Shown: positions 7,816 through 17,259 of the stretch, piece by piece
How positions within the stretch are numbered: position 1 is the stretch's first letter
How the letters are laid out: every line of letters starts with the position of its first letter
Source of the DNA: an uncultured Bacteroidales bacterium
GTDB taxonomy: Bacteria > Bacteroidota > Bacteroidia > Bacteroidales > UBA932
Reading direction: 5' to 3'
DNA length: 60,576 nucleotides
Assembly: GCA_944326305.1 (NCBI GenBank)
Contig: CALVDL010000019.1
Span: 1-60,576, forward strand
Notes under the pieces: generated by a model
What the model was told of the DNA's origin: nothing
The model's input: only the letters and a program-made list of their open reading frames with translations
Databases searched by the model: none
Translations under genes and position numbers: made by a program

Positions 7816-7839
7816 CTCGTTGTTCCCTTTCGGGATGGA

Positions 7840-8394
7840 CTATTTCTTGAAATACCTGTTGTAGAGGCCCTGGAAGCCGGCGCCGTGGCGGGCTTCGTCC
7901 TTGCACATCTCATGGACGGTGTCATGGATGGCGTCGAGGTTCTGGGCTTTGGCGAGCTTTGCGATGCGGAGCTTGTCCTCGCATGCGCCTGCCTCGGCCT
8001 CAATTCTCTTTTCGAGGTTGGTCTTGGTGTCCCATACTACTTCGCCGAGAAGCTCTGCAAACCTTGAAGCGTGGTCAGCCTCTTCGAAAGCGTATCTCTT
8101 GAATGCCTCTGCAATCTCCGGATAGCCTTCCCTGTCTGCCTGGCGGCTCATCGCGAGGTACATTCCGACCTCGGAGCATTCTCCGTTGAAATGTGCCTGG
8201 AGCCCTTCGAGGATCTCCGGATCCACTCCCTTGGCAACTCCGAGCCTGTGCTCGTCAGCCCATGCCTTTGCGCCTTCGGTCTCTACTACTTCAACGAACT
8301 TGTCTGCCTTTGCATGGCAGATAGGGCACTCTGCCGGTGGGTTTTCCCCCTCATATACGTATCCGCACACGAGGCATCTGAATTTCTTCTTCAT
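7840..8394 (-). CDS. rbr: Rubrerythrin with N-terminal rubredoxin domain
   Basis: A 184-residue peroxide-scavenging protein. A rubredoxin-like Fe(Cys)4 domain comes first (Cys7, Cys10, Cys23, Cys26), followed by a ferritin-like four-helix domain with the di-iron ligand motifs EEADH and DEARH. This domain order is that of reverse rubrerythrins, found in anaerobes for protection against H2O2 and O2. It is a single-gene unit with a strong consensus promoter about 85 bp upstream, an AAAGGAGA ribosome-binding site and a clear terminator. The rubredoxin module normally delivers electrons to the di-iron site; the external reductase is not in the window. Confidence 0.95.
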   Translation of the reverse strand: MKKKFRCLVCGYVYEGENPPAECPICHAKADKFVEVVETEGAKAWADEHRLGVAKGVDPEILEGLQAHFNGECSEVGMYLAMSRQADREGYPEIAEAFKRYAFEEADHASRFAELLGEVVWDTKTNLEKRIEAEAGACEDKLRIAKLAKAQNLDAIHDTVHEMCKDEARHGAGFQGLYNRYFKK

Positions 8395-8481
8395 ATTTTC
8401 TGTCTCCTTTTAATTGTTTGTGTATTGTCTTTTTCAGGGATGAAAATTCTAATTTTGAATTATTCAAATCTGAAACACGGG

Positions 8482-8512
8482 CAAAGGTAATCATTTTTAC
8501 ATATTGAACAAA
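8482..8512 (-). promoter_or_regulatory. Promoter of rubrerythrin
   Basis: On the minus strand TTTG (complement of 8509-8512), a 19-bp spacer and TACCTTTG (complement of 8482-8489) match the Bacteroides consensus exactly. Transcription would start near 8475, giving a leader of about 80 nt. No operator for an oxidative-stress regulator is recognisable. Confidence 0.78.
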
Positions 8513-8634
8513 TTTTTTCTGAAATGTTATACACTGGAAATGCTTTGCTGTCATTTCGAGACTTGTACTCTAAATGAGCGATAGGCGGTAGAGGCTATTC
8601 GAGAGGGTTATGTGTGAATATAAAAAAGAAATTT

Positions 8635-8714
8635 TATAAAGATTTGAAAAAACATAAAGAAACAGAAACTCTTCCGTATAAAGATTCGTAAAAAACATAA
8701 AAAAAGAGAAAAAC
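8635..8714. repeat. Two A-rich direct repeats of about 37 bp
   Basis: TATAAAGATT begins copies at 8635 and 8677. Both continue into AAAAAACATAAA and an A-rich tail, with scattered differences. They lie just upstream of the orphan promoter at 8739-8770 and could act as upstream A-tract elements. Confidence 0.55.
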
Positions 8715-8738
8715 ATGCATTCAGGAGCTGTCAGGGCC

Positions 8739-8770
8739 TTGTCTGCAGGTTTTCTTTTGTCCTATATTTG
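8739..8770 (+). promoter_or_regulatory. Consensus promoter with no coding sequence behind it
   Basis: TTG at 8739-8741, a 21-bp spacer and TATATTTG at 8763-8770. The predicted start is near 8777. The first ATG downstream opens only two codons, and there is no gene until 9200, so a non-coding RNA or a remnant of a lost gene is possible. Confidence 0.5.
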
Positions 8771-8948
8771 CCGCCGGGAATTCCGGTATCCGGGAGTGTC
8801 CCATGAAATAAAACGACGTTCTGCCTGTCATCCTGATCGTAGGTTAGAGTCCGGAGGTGGAGGATTTGATGGTAGGAGACCAGTAGTGTTGTAGGCATAT
8901 TCTTCGCCTGCGTTTGGGATGGCAGTGGAACGTATTATTTTGCAGGAT

Positions 8949-9080
8949 TGTCATTTCGACCGAGCGTAGGGAGTGGAGAAATCTTCAGATGTAAGGACAG
9001 ATTTCTCGACTTCGGCCAAAGGCCTCCGCTCGAAATAACAGAGAGGCTGTCAGATTCCTTGACTGTCGTTCGAAATGACA
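8949..9080. repeat. Palindromic repeat, copy C
   Basis: TGTCATTTCGAC (8949-8960) opens the element. GAGAAATCT and AGATTTCTC (around 8976-8984 and 8999-9007) form the inner stem. CGCTCGAAATAACA (9027-9040) is a near inverse of the opening, and another CGAAATGACA ends at 9080. The layout is a large imperfect hairpin like copies A and B. Confidence 0.65.
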
Positions 9081-9087
9081 TAAAAAA

Positions 9088-9121
9088 TTGTTGAAAAAAT
9101 CCTTGCAATTATTTATTTTTG
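9088..9121 (+). promoter_or_regulatory. Promoter of the SLC13-type transporter gene
   Basis: TTGTTG at 9088-9093, then a 20-bp spacer and TATTTTTG at 9114-9121. The start would be near 9128, leaving about 70 nt of leader before the ATG at 9200. Confidence 0.6.
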
Positions 9122-9199
9122 TATGGATACACCGGTCACTGCCGCTATTCCGGTCTGTAGCGCTGCGGACTCCGGTTTTCTCAAATTTAATTTTTTCGG

Positions 9200-11059
9200 A
9201 TGCTTGTCACCATAATTATTCTTATAATCGCGTCGGCATTCTTCGTCTCCGGCAAGGTCCGGTCAGACATAGTCGCGCTTTGCTCCCTCATCGCCCTGAT
9301 GGTAACGGGGGTACTGACTCCGGAGGAGGCCCTGTCAGGGTTCTCCAATAATGTAGTGATCATGATGATCGGCCTTTTCGTGGTCGGCGGGGCCATTTTC
9401 CAGACAGGCCTGGCGAAGATGATCAGTTCCCGCATACTGAAACTTGCCGGAAACAGTGAACCAAGGCTGTTCATCCTGGTGATGGTGGTCACCTCGGCCA
9501 TAGGAGCATTCGTCAGCAATACCGGTACGGTGGCCCTCATGCTCCCTATAGTGGTCAGCATGGCCCACAATGCCGGCATAAACGCCTCGCGCCTGCTGAT
9601 GCCGATCGCCTTCGCAAGCAGCATGGGAGGGATGATGACACTTATCGGTACTCCTCCGAACCTTATTATAAACGACACCCTGACAGGGGCGGGCTATGAT
9701 TCCCTGTCTTTCTTCTCGTTCACGCCGGTAGGCATAATATGCGTGATTACAGGTATACTTGTCCTGATGCCGCTTACAAAATGGTTCCTCGGGAAGAATG
9801 GAGGGAAGGACTCGGGAACTTCGTCCGGGAAAACGCTCGGGCAGCTCGCAAAGGAATACGGACTTTCCAGCAATCTGTTCAGGCTCAGGGCGGTAAACAG
9901 CTCAAAGGCCATCGGGAAGACAATCATAGATATGGACGTCCGCAAGGTCTACAAACTCAATGTTCTGGAAATCCGCAGGATAGAGTCCGCGCAGCACCGT
10001 TTCCTGAAGACTGTGACCCAGAAGCTCGCCTCGGCCGGCACGGTCATCAAGAACGGGGACATCCTCTATGTCACGGGCGAGGCGGAGGCCGTTCACAGGT
10101 TCGCGGGTGACATGGGGCTTGAGATGCTTGACGAGCATGCTTCAGAGATGACCACAAGGAACGGAAAGACATTGGCTTTCTATGATATAGGCATAGCGGA
10201 GATACTTCTTACCCCTTCGTCCAACATAGTGAACCGGACTGTCAAGGAAGCCGGGTTCAGGGACAAGTTCAACGTGAACGTCCTGGGTATCAGGCGCAAA
10301 AAGGAGTATATCCTGCATGAGCTCGGGCAGGAGGTGATACACAACGGGGATGTGCTTCTGGTCCAGGGCGCATGGGCTGACATAGCCCGGCTCGGGAAAG
10401 AGGATTCCGAGTGGGTGGTGCTCGGTGAGCCTCTGGAGCAGGCAAGGAAGGTCACCCTCGACTACAAGGCCCCGGTGGCCGCGGTGATAATGATAGCAAT
10501 GGTGGCAATGATGGTGTTCAACTTCATACCTGTCGCCCCTGTCACGGCTGTCATGATCGCCGCCATGCTGATGGTGCTGACGGGGTGCTTCAGGAATGTG
10601 GAGGCCGCATACAAGACCATCAACTGGGAGACCATCGTGCTGTTCGCGGCCATGCTCCCGATGTCCCTCGCCCTTGAAAAGACGGGCGTCTCTGATTACA
10701 TATCCGGCGCGATGGCAGGCAGCCTCGGCTCGTACGGGCCTATGGTCCTGATGGCGGGGATATATTTCGTCACCTCGCTGATGACCATGTTCATAAGCAA
10801 TACGGTTACAGCCGTGCTCATGGCCCCGATAGCCCTGCAGTGCGCCCAGCAGATAGGGGTGAGCCCCGTGGCGTTCCTGTTTGCGGTGACCGTGGCGGCA
10901 AGCATGTGCTTCGCGTCTCCGTTCTCCACTCCGCCTAACGCCCTGGTGATGAGGGCCGGGCAGTACTCTTTCATGGATTATGTGAAAGTGGGGCTGCCGC
11001 TGCAGGTGATCATGGGTATAGTGATGGTGCTGGTTCTTCCTCTGCTTTTCCCTTTCTGA
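9200..11059 (+). CDS. SLC13/DASS-type transporter with two RCK_C domains
   Basis: A 619-residue inner-membrane transporter. Membrane helices fill residues 1-195 and about 420-619, and each half carries the family SNT motif (SNTGTVALMLPI in the N half, SNTVTAVLMAPIA in the C half). The cytoplasmic middle (about 210-400) holds two TrkA-C/RCK_C-like modules, each with a LNVLEIRR/VNVLGIRR strand and a GDILYV/GDVLLV strand. This architecture is typical of bacterial SLC13 members annotated as Na+/sulfate or dicarboxylate symporters, but the substrate cannot be read from the sequence. The RCK_C modules may sense a nucleotide or ligand. addB starts 7 bp after the stop, so the genes may share a transcript despite unrelated roles. 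Confidence 0.88.
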   Translation: MLVTIIILIIASAFFVSGKVRSDIVALCSLIALMVTGVLTPEEALSGFSNNVVIMMIGLFVVGGAIFQTGLAKMISSRILKLAGNSEPRLFILVMVVTSAIGAFVSNTGTVALMLPIVVSMAHNAGINASRLLMPIAFASSMGGMMTLIGTPPNLIINDTLTGAGYDSLSFFSFTPVGIICVITGILVLMPLTKWFLGKNGGKDSGTSSGKTLGQLAKEYGLSSNLFRLRAVNSSKAIGKTIIDMDVRKVYKLNVLEIRRIESAQHRFLKTVTQKLASAGTVIKNGDILYVTGEAEAVHRFAGDMGLEMLDEHASEMTTRNGKTLAFYDIGIAEILLTPSSNIVNRTVKEAGFRDKFNVNVLGIRRKKEYILHELGQEVIHNGDVLLVQGAWADIARLGKEDSEWVVLGEPLEQARKVTLDYKAPVAAVIMIAMVAMMVFNFIPVAPVTAVMIAAMLMVLTGCFRNVEAAYKTINWETIVLFAAMLPMSLALEKTGVSDYISGAMAGSLGSYGPMVLMAGIYFVTSLMTMFISNTVTAVLMAPIALQCAQQIGVSPVAFLFAVTVAASMCFASPFSTPPNALVMRAGQYSFMDYVKVGLPLQVIMGIVMVLVLPLLFPF

Positions 11060-11066
11060 TAGTGTT

Positions 11067-13919
11067 ATGGTCCCGTTTCTAAAGCAGGTAGCCGCGCATT
11101 ATTTCAAAGGCGGCGGGCACGGCAGCCCACTGTGCTTCATCTTCCCGAACCGCAGGTCGATGGTGTTCTTCAGGAAATATCTGTCGGAGGTGGTGGCGGA
11201 AAGTTCAGATGTCCCTGTGAAGGCTCCGGGGATGTTCACTATCAACGACTTCTTCCAGAAGGTCCACGGGGGCAGGTGCGCGGACAGGGTAACGCTCCTC
11301 CTCGAGCTTTACGGCTGCTACAAGTCCTTGAACCCCAAGGCGGAAAGTCTCGATGAATTCATTTTCTGGGGGGATGTCATCCTGGGGGACTTCAATGATG
11401 TGGACAAGTATCTGGCCGACCCGTCCATGCTGTATGCCAATGTGGCCGATTTCAAGTCCATGCAGGATACCTTTGAATATCTCACAGGAACGCAGCGGGC
11501 GGCGATAGAGAATTTCGTCAGGCATTTCAACGACCGCAGCGGCAGGCTCACGGTCGACCTCGGCTCCGACAGCCCCAATGTCAAGGAACGTTTCCTCCAG
11601 ATCTGGAATATCCTCTACCCTCTTTACCGTGATTTCCGCAAATCCCTTGAAGCCAAGGGCCTGGCGTATGAGGGCATGGTATACAGGGAGCTTGCGGAAA
11701 GACTGCAGGACGAGCCTGTGGCCGATATTCTCAAAGGCGTTTTCCACAGGAATACCGGATATGTGTTCGTCGGGCTGAACGCCCTGAACGAATGTGAAAA
11801 GACCCTCATGCGCAAGATGAGGGACAGCGGGGCCGCGCAGTTCTGCTGGGACTATTCCGGGAACATGATCCGGGACAGCCGGAACAAGTCTTCGTTCTTC
11901 ATGTCGGAGAATGTCAGGGAGTTCCCTCAGAGTTTCCAGCCTGACCCGGAAGGTGTGGAGGTGCCGTCGTTCAAGGTCGTTAGCGTACCATCCTCCATAG
12001 GCCAGGTCAAGCTGCTGCCTGACATCATAGGCAGCTCCCCGGAGGATACGGCCATTGTCCTGCCGGACGAATCGCTCCTGATGCCCCTTCTGAACACCAT
12101 CCCTCCGGAGATAGAGGATATAAATGTGACAATGGGCTACCCGATGTCGGCAAGTGCCTTCTACGGAATGATGAAAGGCATCTGTGCAATGCTTCTGCAT
12201 GCCAGGAAAAGGGGGGACGGATGGTGCTTCTATTACCGCCAGGTCCGTTCCCTGTTCTCCAACAGCATTTTCCGAAAGGCAATGGGTCTGGAGGGCGAAG
12301 CCGCCGTCCGCAGGATAAGGCAGGAGGCCAAGCTGTTCATCCCGGAGCAGGATCTGAGGGGGTGCAGGCTTTTCGAACTGGTGTTCAGGCCTGTCATCCG
12401 TGACCTGCAGGCAGCGGACAGGGACCAGATTGATTCCTTCGCTGCATACCAGATGGAGCTTATCAGCCATGTCGCCCCGACTCTGAAGGACGATACTTCG
12501 CTTGCCGTCGAGCTGGAGTTCGCGAGGGAATATTACAGGGCCGTCAACAGGCTCCGAGGCTTCGGCCTTGCCGTACAGCCGCTTACATACGTCAGGATAT
12601 TGGAGCAGTTGATAGGTGCGGTCTCCGTCCCGTTCAGGGGCGAGCCTCTCAAGGGACTCCAGGTCATGGGGCCGCTGGAGACGAGGGCCCTGGATTTCAG
12701 GAACATTGTCCTGATGTCGGCCAATGAGGGCATATTCCCCAAGAAAAGCGTCAGTTCCTCGTTCATCCCTCCGGAGCTGAGGAAGGGGTTCGGCCTGCCG
12801 ACGTATGAGTTCCAGGATGCCGTGTGGGCATATTATTTCTACAGGATGATAACCAGGGTGGAAAATGTGTGGATATTGTATGATTCCAGGACAGAGGGCA
12901 TGAAGACAGGTGAGGAAAGCCGCTATATCAAACAGCTTGAATACCATTTCCGTATCCCTCTGTGCCGGTATGCCGCCGACGCGAGGGCGAGGTCGGTGCA
13001 GGAGGAGGGGGAAATCAGCAAGACCGAGCAGGATGTGGAGTCCATAAGGGCGTCCGAGCTTTCCGCCACGTCCCTGCAGAACTACATGGCGTGCCCCGCG
13101 AAATTCTACTATTCTTCGGTCAGGGGCCTTGTCGCGGAGGAGGAAGTGGCGGAATCGATGGATGCGGCCATGATAGGCACTGTGTACCACGGGGTCATGC
13201 AGTATCTGTATCAGGTCCCGGACCGGGTGGTGACCGCGGATTATGTCCGCGGCTGGCTGGGCCGCAGGCCGGAAATCCGCTCAAAAGTGGTGGAGCTCAT
13301 GCTGGAGCAGCTGCGTGATGTGGAACTGGCTGGCAGGAACCTGGTCGTATGCGATGTCATAGTGAAATATGTGCTCAAGACCCTTGAGAGGGATCTGGAG
13401 GTGATGTCCCTCAGGGGTGTGGACAGGTTCCGGATAGAGGGGCTGGAGATCAGGCTGCGGGCCAGGGTCGGGAATTTCAGGTTCAAGGGCTATATAGACA
13501 GGCTCGACAGCTTCGCTGACGGCGAGGTCAGAGTCGTGGACTACAAGACCGGCAAGGTCCTCCCCGAAGACCTGGAGATCACCGACGACAGGGCGCAGGA
13601 CACGGCGGCCGCCCTTTTCGGGGACACCCCGTATTTCAGGAAACCGAAAATAGCCTTCCAGCTGTTCATATATGATATGCTGTTGAGGAACAACGGACTG
13701 GACAAGGGACGCAATATCCTTGATTCCGTGTACTCCACCGCAAGGCTGTTCAGCGAGGTCCCCCAGACCGTGCCGATGGGGGAGGCGTTCTACACCCTGA
13801 TGATGGATGGGCTGGAGAAGATGCTCGCTGAGATGGAGGACCTGTCCGTCCCGTTCCGGAGAACTGATGACATGACCGTATGCCAGTATTGTGACTTCAG
13901 GACCGTGTGTGGGAGGTAA
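11067..13919 (+). CDS. addB: AddB-like helicase-fold/PD-(D/E)XK nuclease subunit
   Basis: A 950-residue partner of AddA in a RecBCD-type end-resection complex. The N-terminal helicase-like region starts with the FIFPNRRSMVFF strand but lacks a Walker A P-loop, as is usual for AddB in this phylum, so it probably scans DNA rather than hydrolysing ATP. The C-terminal nuclease domain has YIDRLD and the catalytic VVDYKTG (about 822-828). Four cysteines, one at 676 in YMACPAKF and three in the terminal CQYCDFRTVC (939, 942, 948), match the 4Fe-4S cluster that staples AddB nuclease domains. It is followed 38 bp later by addA. The complex would process double-strand breaks for RecA loading and degrade unprotected linear DNA. 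Confidence 0.9.
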   Translation: MVPFLKQVAAHYFKGGGHGSPLCFIFPNRRSMVFFRKYLSEVVAESSDVPVKAPGMFTINDFFQKVHGGRCADRVTLLLELYGCYKSLNPKAESLDEFIFWGDVILGDFNDVDKYLADPSMLYANVADFKSMQDTFEYLTGTQRAAIENFVRHFNDRSGRLTVDLGSDSPNVKERFLQIWNILYPLYRDFRKSLEAKGLAYEGMVYRELAERLQDEPVADILKGVFHRNTGYVFVGLNALNECEKTLMRKMRDSGAAQFCWDYSGNMIRDSRNKSSFFMSENVREFPQSFQPDPEGVEVPSFKVVSVPSSIGQVKLLPDIIGSSPEDTAIVLPDESLLMPLLNTIPPEIEDINVTMGYPMSASAFYGMMKGICAMLLHARKRGDGWCFYYRQVRSLFSNSIFRKAMGLEGEAAVRRIRQEAKLFIPEQDLRGCRLFELVFRPVIRDLQAADRDQIDSFAAYQMELISHVAPTLKDDTSLAVELEFAREYYRAVNRLRGFGLAVQPLTYVRILEQLIGAVSVPFRGEPLKGLQVMGPLETRALDFRNIVLMSANEGIFPKKSVSSSFIPPELRKGFGLPTYEFQDAVWAYYFYRMITRVENVWILYDSRTEGMKTGEESRYIKQLEYHFRIPLCRYAADARARSVQEEGEISKTEQDVESIRASELSATSLQNYMACPAKFYYSSVRGLVAEEEVAESMDAAMIGTVYHGVMQYLYQVPDRVVTADYVRGWLGRRPEIRSKVVELMLEQLRDVELAGRNLVVCDVIVKYVLKTLERDLEVMSLRGVDRFRIEGLEIRLRARVGNFRFKGYIDRLDSFADGEVRVVDYKTGKVLPEDLEITDDRAQDTAAALFGDTPYFRKPKIAFQLFIYDMLLRNNGLDKGRNILDSVYSTARLFSEVPQTVPMGEAFYTLMMDGLEKMLAEMEDLSVPFRRTDDMTVCQYCDFRTVCGR

Positions 13920-13957
13920 AATATTTATTTTTAATATAATATTAATATCCCGTTCCA

Positions 13958-16900
13958 ATGATCGAGATAATGAAGGCATCCGCAGGTTCGGGCAAGACCT
14001 TCAACCTTGCGAGAAAATATATCACCCTCCTTTTCAGGAAGCAGGACAGGTATGCCTACCGGCATATCCTTGCCGTGACCTTCACCAACAAGGCTACGGA
14101 CGAGATGAAACGCCGTATCCTGAAGGAGCTCTACATCCTGTCATCGGCGCCCTGGAAGTCCGGCTACCTTAAATATTTTATGGTGGACGGACTTCCGGAG
14201 GGTGCGCATGACGGCATAGCGGATGAGGATCTGGTGCGGGAGCTGCCGGGGAAGCCGGGACGGAAAATCACCCTGGAGTCATTGGCCGACAGTGCCGGTG
14301 CCATCCTCTGCAATATCCTGCATGACTACAGTGCATTCTCCGTCAGCACGATAGACAGGTTTTTCCAGCAGACACTGAAAGCCTTCTCACGGGAGATCGG
14401 GCAGTTTGCTTCATATCAGGTGGAGCTCGACAAGGATTCCCTGGTGGCGGAGAGTGTTGACAGGGTGCTGGATGCCCTTACGGAGTCGGACAGGACCCTG
14501 CTCGACTGGCTGACCGACAGCGTAATGGAGCAGATAGAGACAGCGGGGAAGTACAGCCTGGAGAAGGGGCTTGTAGCCATGGCCTCGAGGTTGAAATCAG
14601 ACGAGCACCGCTCAATGGTGGAAGCTCTCGGCATAGATGAAAGCAAGGTCTATTCGAAAGAATACCTGTCATCCATAAGGAAAACATGCTCCTTGATAAT
14701 CAGGGATTTCACCCGGTCCGTGCGCAGTTCGGCCGAAGCTGCGCTGACGGTCCTCCAGAGCGCCTCTGTGGATGCCTCAGTCTCCAACAGGGGGTTTCTA
14801 AAGGCATTGTATAATTATACTGAAGTTAGTGACAGACAGCAGATTTCATCCCCGACTGACAGCTTCCTCTCGAAAGCCATGGACCATGAGCAGTGGTTTG
14901 CCAAATCGAAGGCAAAAGACTTCCTTCCTCTCGTATATCCTGCGCTGGAGGCCCCGCTGCACACGTTCTGCAGCCTTTTCGGCACACCGTTCAAGACATA
15001 CAACACTGCGTGGATTCTCCGCCGCCAGCTCTATTCCCTCGGCATTGCCGGCGAGCTCTACAGGGAGTTCAACGCCCTGATGAAAGAGAAGAATGTCCTC
15101 AGCATAGACGACTCCAACACCATCCTCAAAGGGATTATCGACGGCAGCGACGCACCATTTATATATGAAAAGACAGGTGTAAGGTACGAGAATTTCCTCC
15201 TTGACGAATTCCAGGACACGTCAAGGATACAGTGGGAGAACTTCCGTCCCCTCCTGCAGAACAGTGAGGCCCAGAATTTCGACAGCCTTATAGTCGGGGA
15301 CGTGAAGCAGAGCATATACAGGTGGCGCGGCTCCGACTGGAACCTTTTCCATCACGAGCTCCAGGAGGAATTTGGCCGTTGCCGCAACTCCGGGCTCGAT
15401 GCCAACTACAGGAGCCTGGGAGGCATCGTCGCCTTCAACAATACCTTTTTCCCCGCTGTGGCCCGCCTGCTCGACATCCAGTACGGGGCCATGGCCTCCG
15501 TGCAGGATGATACCGCCATCGGCTCGATATATTCGGATGCAGTCCAGAAGGCCGTCCGCTCGGGATATGACAGGGGGGCTGTGGAAATGGTATTCTGCAG
15601 CAGGGAACTTGAAAACGCGAAGGTGCTGGAGACTGTCATGGAGCTGGATGCCAAGGGCATATCAAGGGGGGATGTGGCCGTCCTTGTCAGGAACAACATA
15701 TCCGGGGCGGAAATCGCCTCGTACCTTATAGCCAACGGGGTGGATGTCCTGACGGACGATTCCCTGAAGGTCAAGTCCTCCGTGACGGTGCGCAGGCTTG
15801 TCTCCCTGCTCTCGTATGCGGACAATCCTGATGATACCGTCAACGGCTATCTGGCTTCGGAGCTCGATATAGATACCGGCTTTGCCGTGGAGTGCCGCTC
15901 CCTTGTGGACCTGTGCGAATGCCTGATAAGGAAACTCAAGTCAGCCGACCCCGGGTCTTTCGGAAGCGAGGTGCTTTACGTGCAGTCTTTCATGGACTAT
16001 GTGCAGGATTATTCCGCTTCGGACGGGAATGACCTGCACGGCTTCCTCGAGGCCTGGGCCGGGGCCGACCCGAGCATCAGCTCCCCTCCTGTTTCGGATG
16101 CCGTGCGTATAATGACAGTGCACAAGTCCAAGGGACTGGACTTCCCGTATGTCATCTTCCCCTATGCCGAGAATGTCACCCTTTTCAAGGCCGGAAGGCA
16201 CTGGTGCTCCCCTGACCTGGAGGATACCCCGCTGGAAGGGAAGGCGGAGGGCCTGTATGACGTGGACCTGTCTTCCGGGAGCCTTTCCACCCTTTTCGGT
16301 GAGGACTACCGCAAAGAGCTGAAGCTCCAGTATGTGGACAATATCAATACGGCTTATGTCGCCCTGACCAGGGCTTCAGAGGGGATGGTCATAATAGCCA
16401 AGGCTCCTTCGGCGTCCTTCCTGTCGAAGATGTCCGGGGAAGGGGCGCCGCAGTTCTCGGACTTTTCCCAGATATTCTACTGGTTTGCGGAAAAGGCCGC
16501 CGCTCCGGGGGGCTTCTGCAGTGGCGGGGATGACTGTCCGCCGGTCAGGATGGCCATGGCGTCTTCCGATGACGGGTCCCTGAAGTTCTCTTCCAGGGAG
16601 ATTCTTCCGCGTGAGGGCGGACGTGAAGACGCCGCCCTAATATCCATTCCGTCGGGTTATCCTTCATGGCCGCTTGACGCACAGGAGCTTCGGGACGGTC
16701 CGGAGGGGGATGACACGGCCGAAGGCCCTCTGCCGGTAGGGGAGAGGGGCAGGCTGAAATTCAGTGCGGATTCGGCGGATTTCTTCTCGGATGACGGAAA
16801 GGCGGGTGTGGCGGCTTCGCACAGGCTCAAGGGCATTGTCCTTCATGACATACTTTCCCGCGTGTCGGTCCCGTCCGACCTGGAGGCTGCGCTGGAGAAA

Positions 16901-17245
16901 GCCGTATCCGACGGTGATATTGACGCAGAGGAGTCCGATGCGGCATATTCACTGCTGTCGGGGCGTATTGCCGGGGCATCCGCACGCGGATGGTTCCCGG
17001 AGGATCCGGGCAAGGTGGAGACCGAGGTCTCCCTGATTGATACGGACGGCAGCATATTCCGTCCCGACCGTGTAATCTGTGACGGGGATTCTGTGACGAT
17101 AGTCGACTATAAGTTCGGTGAGCACCGCAGCATCTACCGCAGGCAGCTTGACCGCTATGCGGATATATACCAGCGCATGGGCTATGCCGATGTTTCCGCC
17201 TATCTGTGGTACGTATTCACTGACGAAGTGGTGACGGTGTGTTAG
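13958..17245 (+). CDS. addA: AddA-like UvrD-family helicase-nuclease
   Basis: A 1095-residue SF1A helicase with a C-terminal nuclease. Helicase motifs in order: Walker A ASAGSGKT (7-14), VTFTNKAT (motif Ia), LLDEFQDTS (motif II, about 414), GDVKQSIYRWRGSD (motif III), TVHKSKGLDF (about 720) and ALTRASEGM (motif VI). The last 60 residues hold a PD-(D/E)XK site with FRPDRV and IVDYKFG (about 1049). It is the motor of the AddAB complex that resects double-strand breaks. The start ATG is followed at once by the family IMKASAGSGKT sequence. The next gene is convergent and its stop lies 14 bp away, so addA ends this transcription unit. Confidence 0.93.
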   Translation: MIEIMKASAGSGKTFNLARKYITLLFRKQDRYAYRHILAVTFTNKATDEMKRRILKELYILSSAPWKSGYLKYFMVDGLPEGAHDGIADEDLVRELPGKPGRKITLESLADSAGAILCNILHDYSAFSVSTIDRFFQQTLKAFSREIGQFASYQVELDKDSLVAESVDRVLDALTESDRTLLDWLTDSVMEQIETAGKYSLEKGLVAMASRLKSDEHRSMVEALGIDESKVYSKEYLSSIRKTCSLIIRDFTRSVRSSAEAALTVLQSASVDASVSNRGFLKALYNYTEVSDRQQISSPTDSFLSKAMDHEQWFAKSKAKDFLPLVYPALEAPLHTFCSLFGTPFKTYNTAWILRRQLYSLGIAGELYREFNALMKEKNVLSIDDSNTILKGIIDGSDAPFIYEKTGVRYENFLLDEFQDTSRIQWENFRPLLQNSEAQNFDSLIVGDVKQSIYRWRGSDWNLFHHELQEEFGRCRNSGLDANYRSLGGIVAFNNTFFPAVARLLDIQYGAMASVQDDTAIGSIYSDAVQKAVRSGYDRGAVEMVFCSRELENAKVLETVMELDAKGISRGDVAVLVRNNISGAEIASYLIANGVDVLTDDSLKVKSSVTVRRLVSLLSYADNPDDTVNGYLASELDIDTGFAVECRSLVDLCECLIRKLKSADPGSFGSEVLYVQSFMDYVQDYSASDGNDLHGFLEAWAGADPSISSPPVSDAVRIMTVHKSKGLDFPYVIFPYAENVTLFKAGRHWCSPDLEDTPLEGKAEGLYDVDLSSGSLSTLFGEDYRKELKLQYVDNINTAYVALTRASEGMVIIAKAPSASFLSKMSGEGAPQFSDFSQIFYWFAEKAAAPGGFCSGGDDCPPVRMAMASSDDGSLKFSSREILPREGGREDAALISIPSGYPSWPLDAQELRDGPEGDDTAEGPLPVGERGRLKFSADSADFFSDDGKAGVAASHRLKGIVLHDILSRVSVPSDLEAALEKAVSDGDIDAEESDAAYSLLSGRIAGASARGWFPEDPGKVETEVSLIDTDGSIFRPDRVICDGDSVTIVDYKFGEHRSIYRRQLDRYADIYQRMGYADVSAYLWYVFTDEVVTVC

Positions 17246-17259
17246 AATGGGCAGATACG

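Larger units (their letters stand above)
6705..7839. other. Gene-poor 1.1-kb intergenic region
   Basis: Several open frames of 60-180 codons exist on both strands here, but none has a recognisable domain, promoter plus RBS, or normal composition, and they overlap each other and the repeats. What can be supported is a 25-bp hairpin (6892-6954), a cluster of five GCACACCTG-AG motifs (7189-7428), a palindromic repeat with 25-bp tandem units (7642-7768) and a terminator (7779-7815). The stretch may be decayed DNA or carry a non-coding RNA. Confidence 0.55.
8395..9199. other. Intergenic 805 bp, no supported gene
   Basis: It contains the rubrerythrin promoter (8482-8512), two A-rich direct repeats of about 37 bp (8635-8671 and 8677-8714, 42 bp apart), a full promoter at 8739-8770 with no reading frame behind it, palindromic repeat copy C (8949-9080) and the promoter of the SLC13 gene (9088-9121). 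I see no gene. Confidence 0.65.

Noticed and set aside
7373..7906. 177-codon minus-strand frame overlapping the end of rubrerythrin
   Set aside because: It runs through repeats and a terminator and has unusual composition; no RBS or promoter.
11205..13190. 661-codon open frame antisense to addB
   Set aside because: His/Arg/Pro-rich shadow of a gene with catalytic motifs on the other strand.
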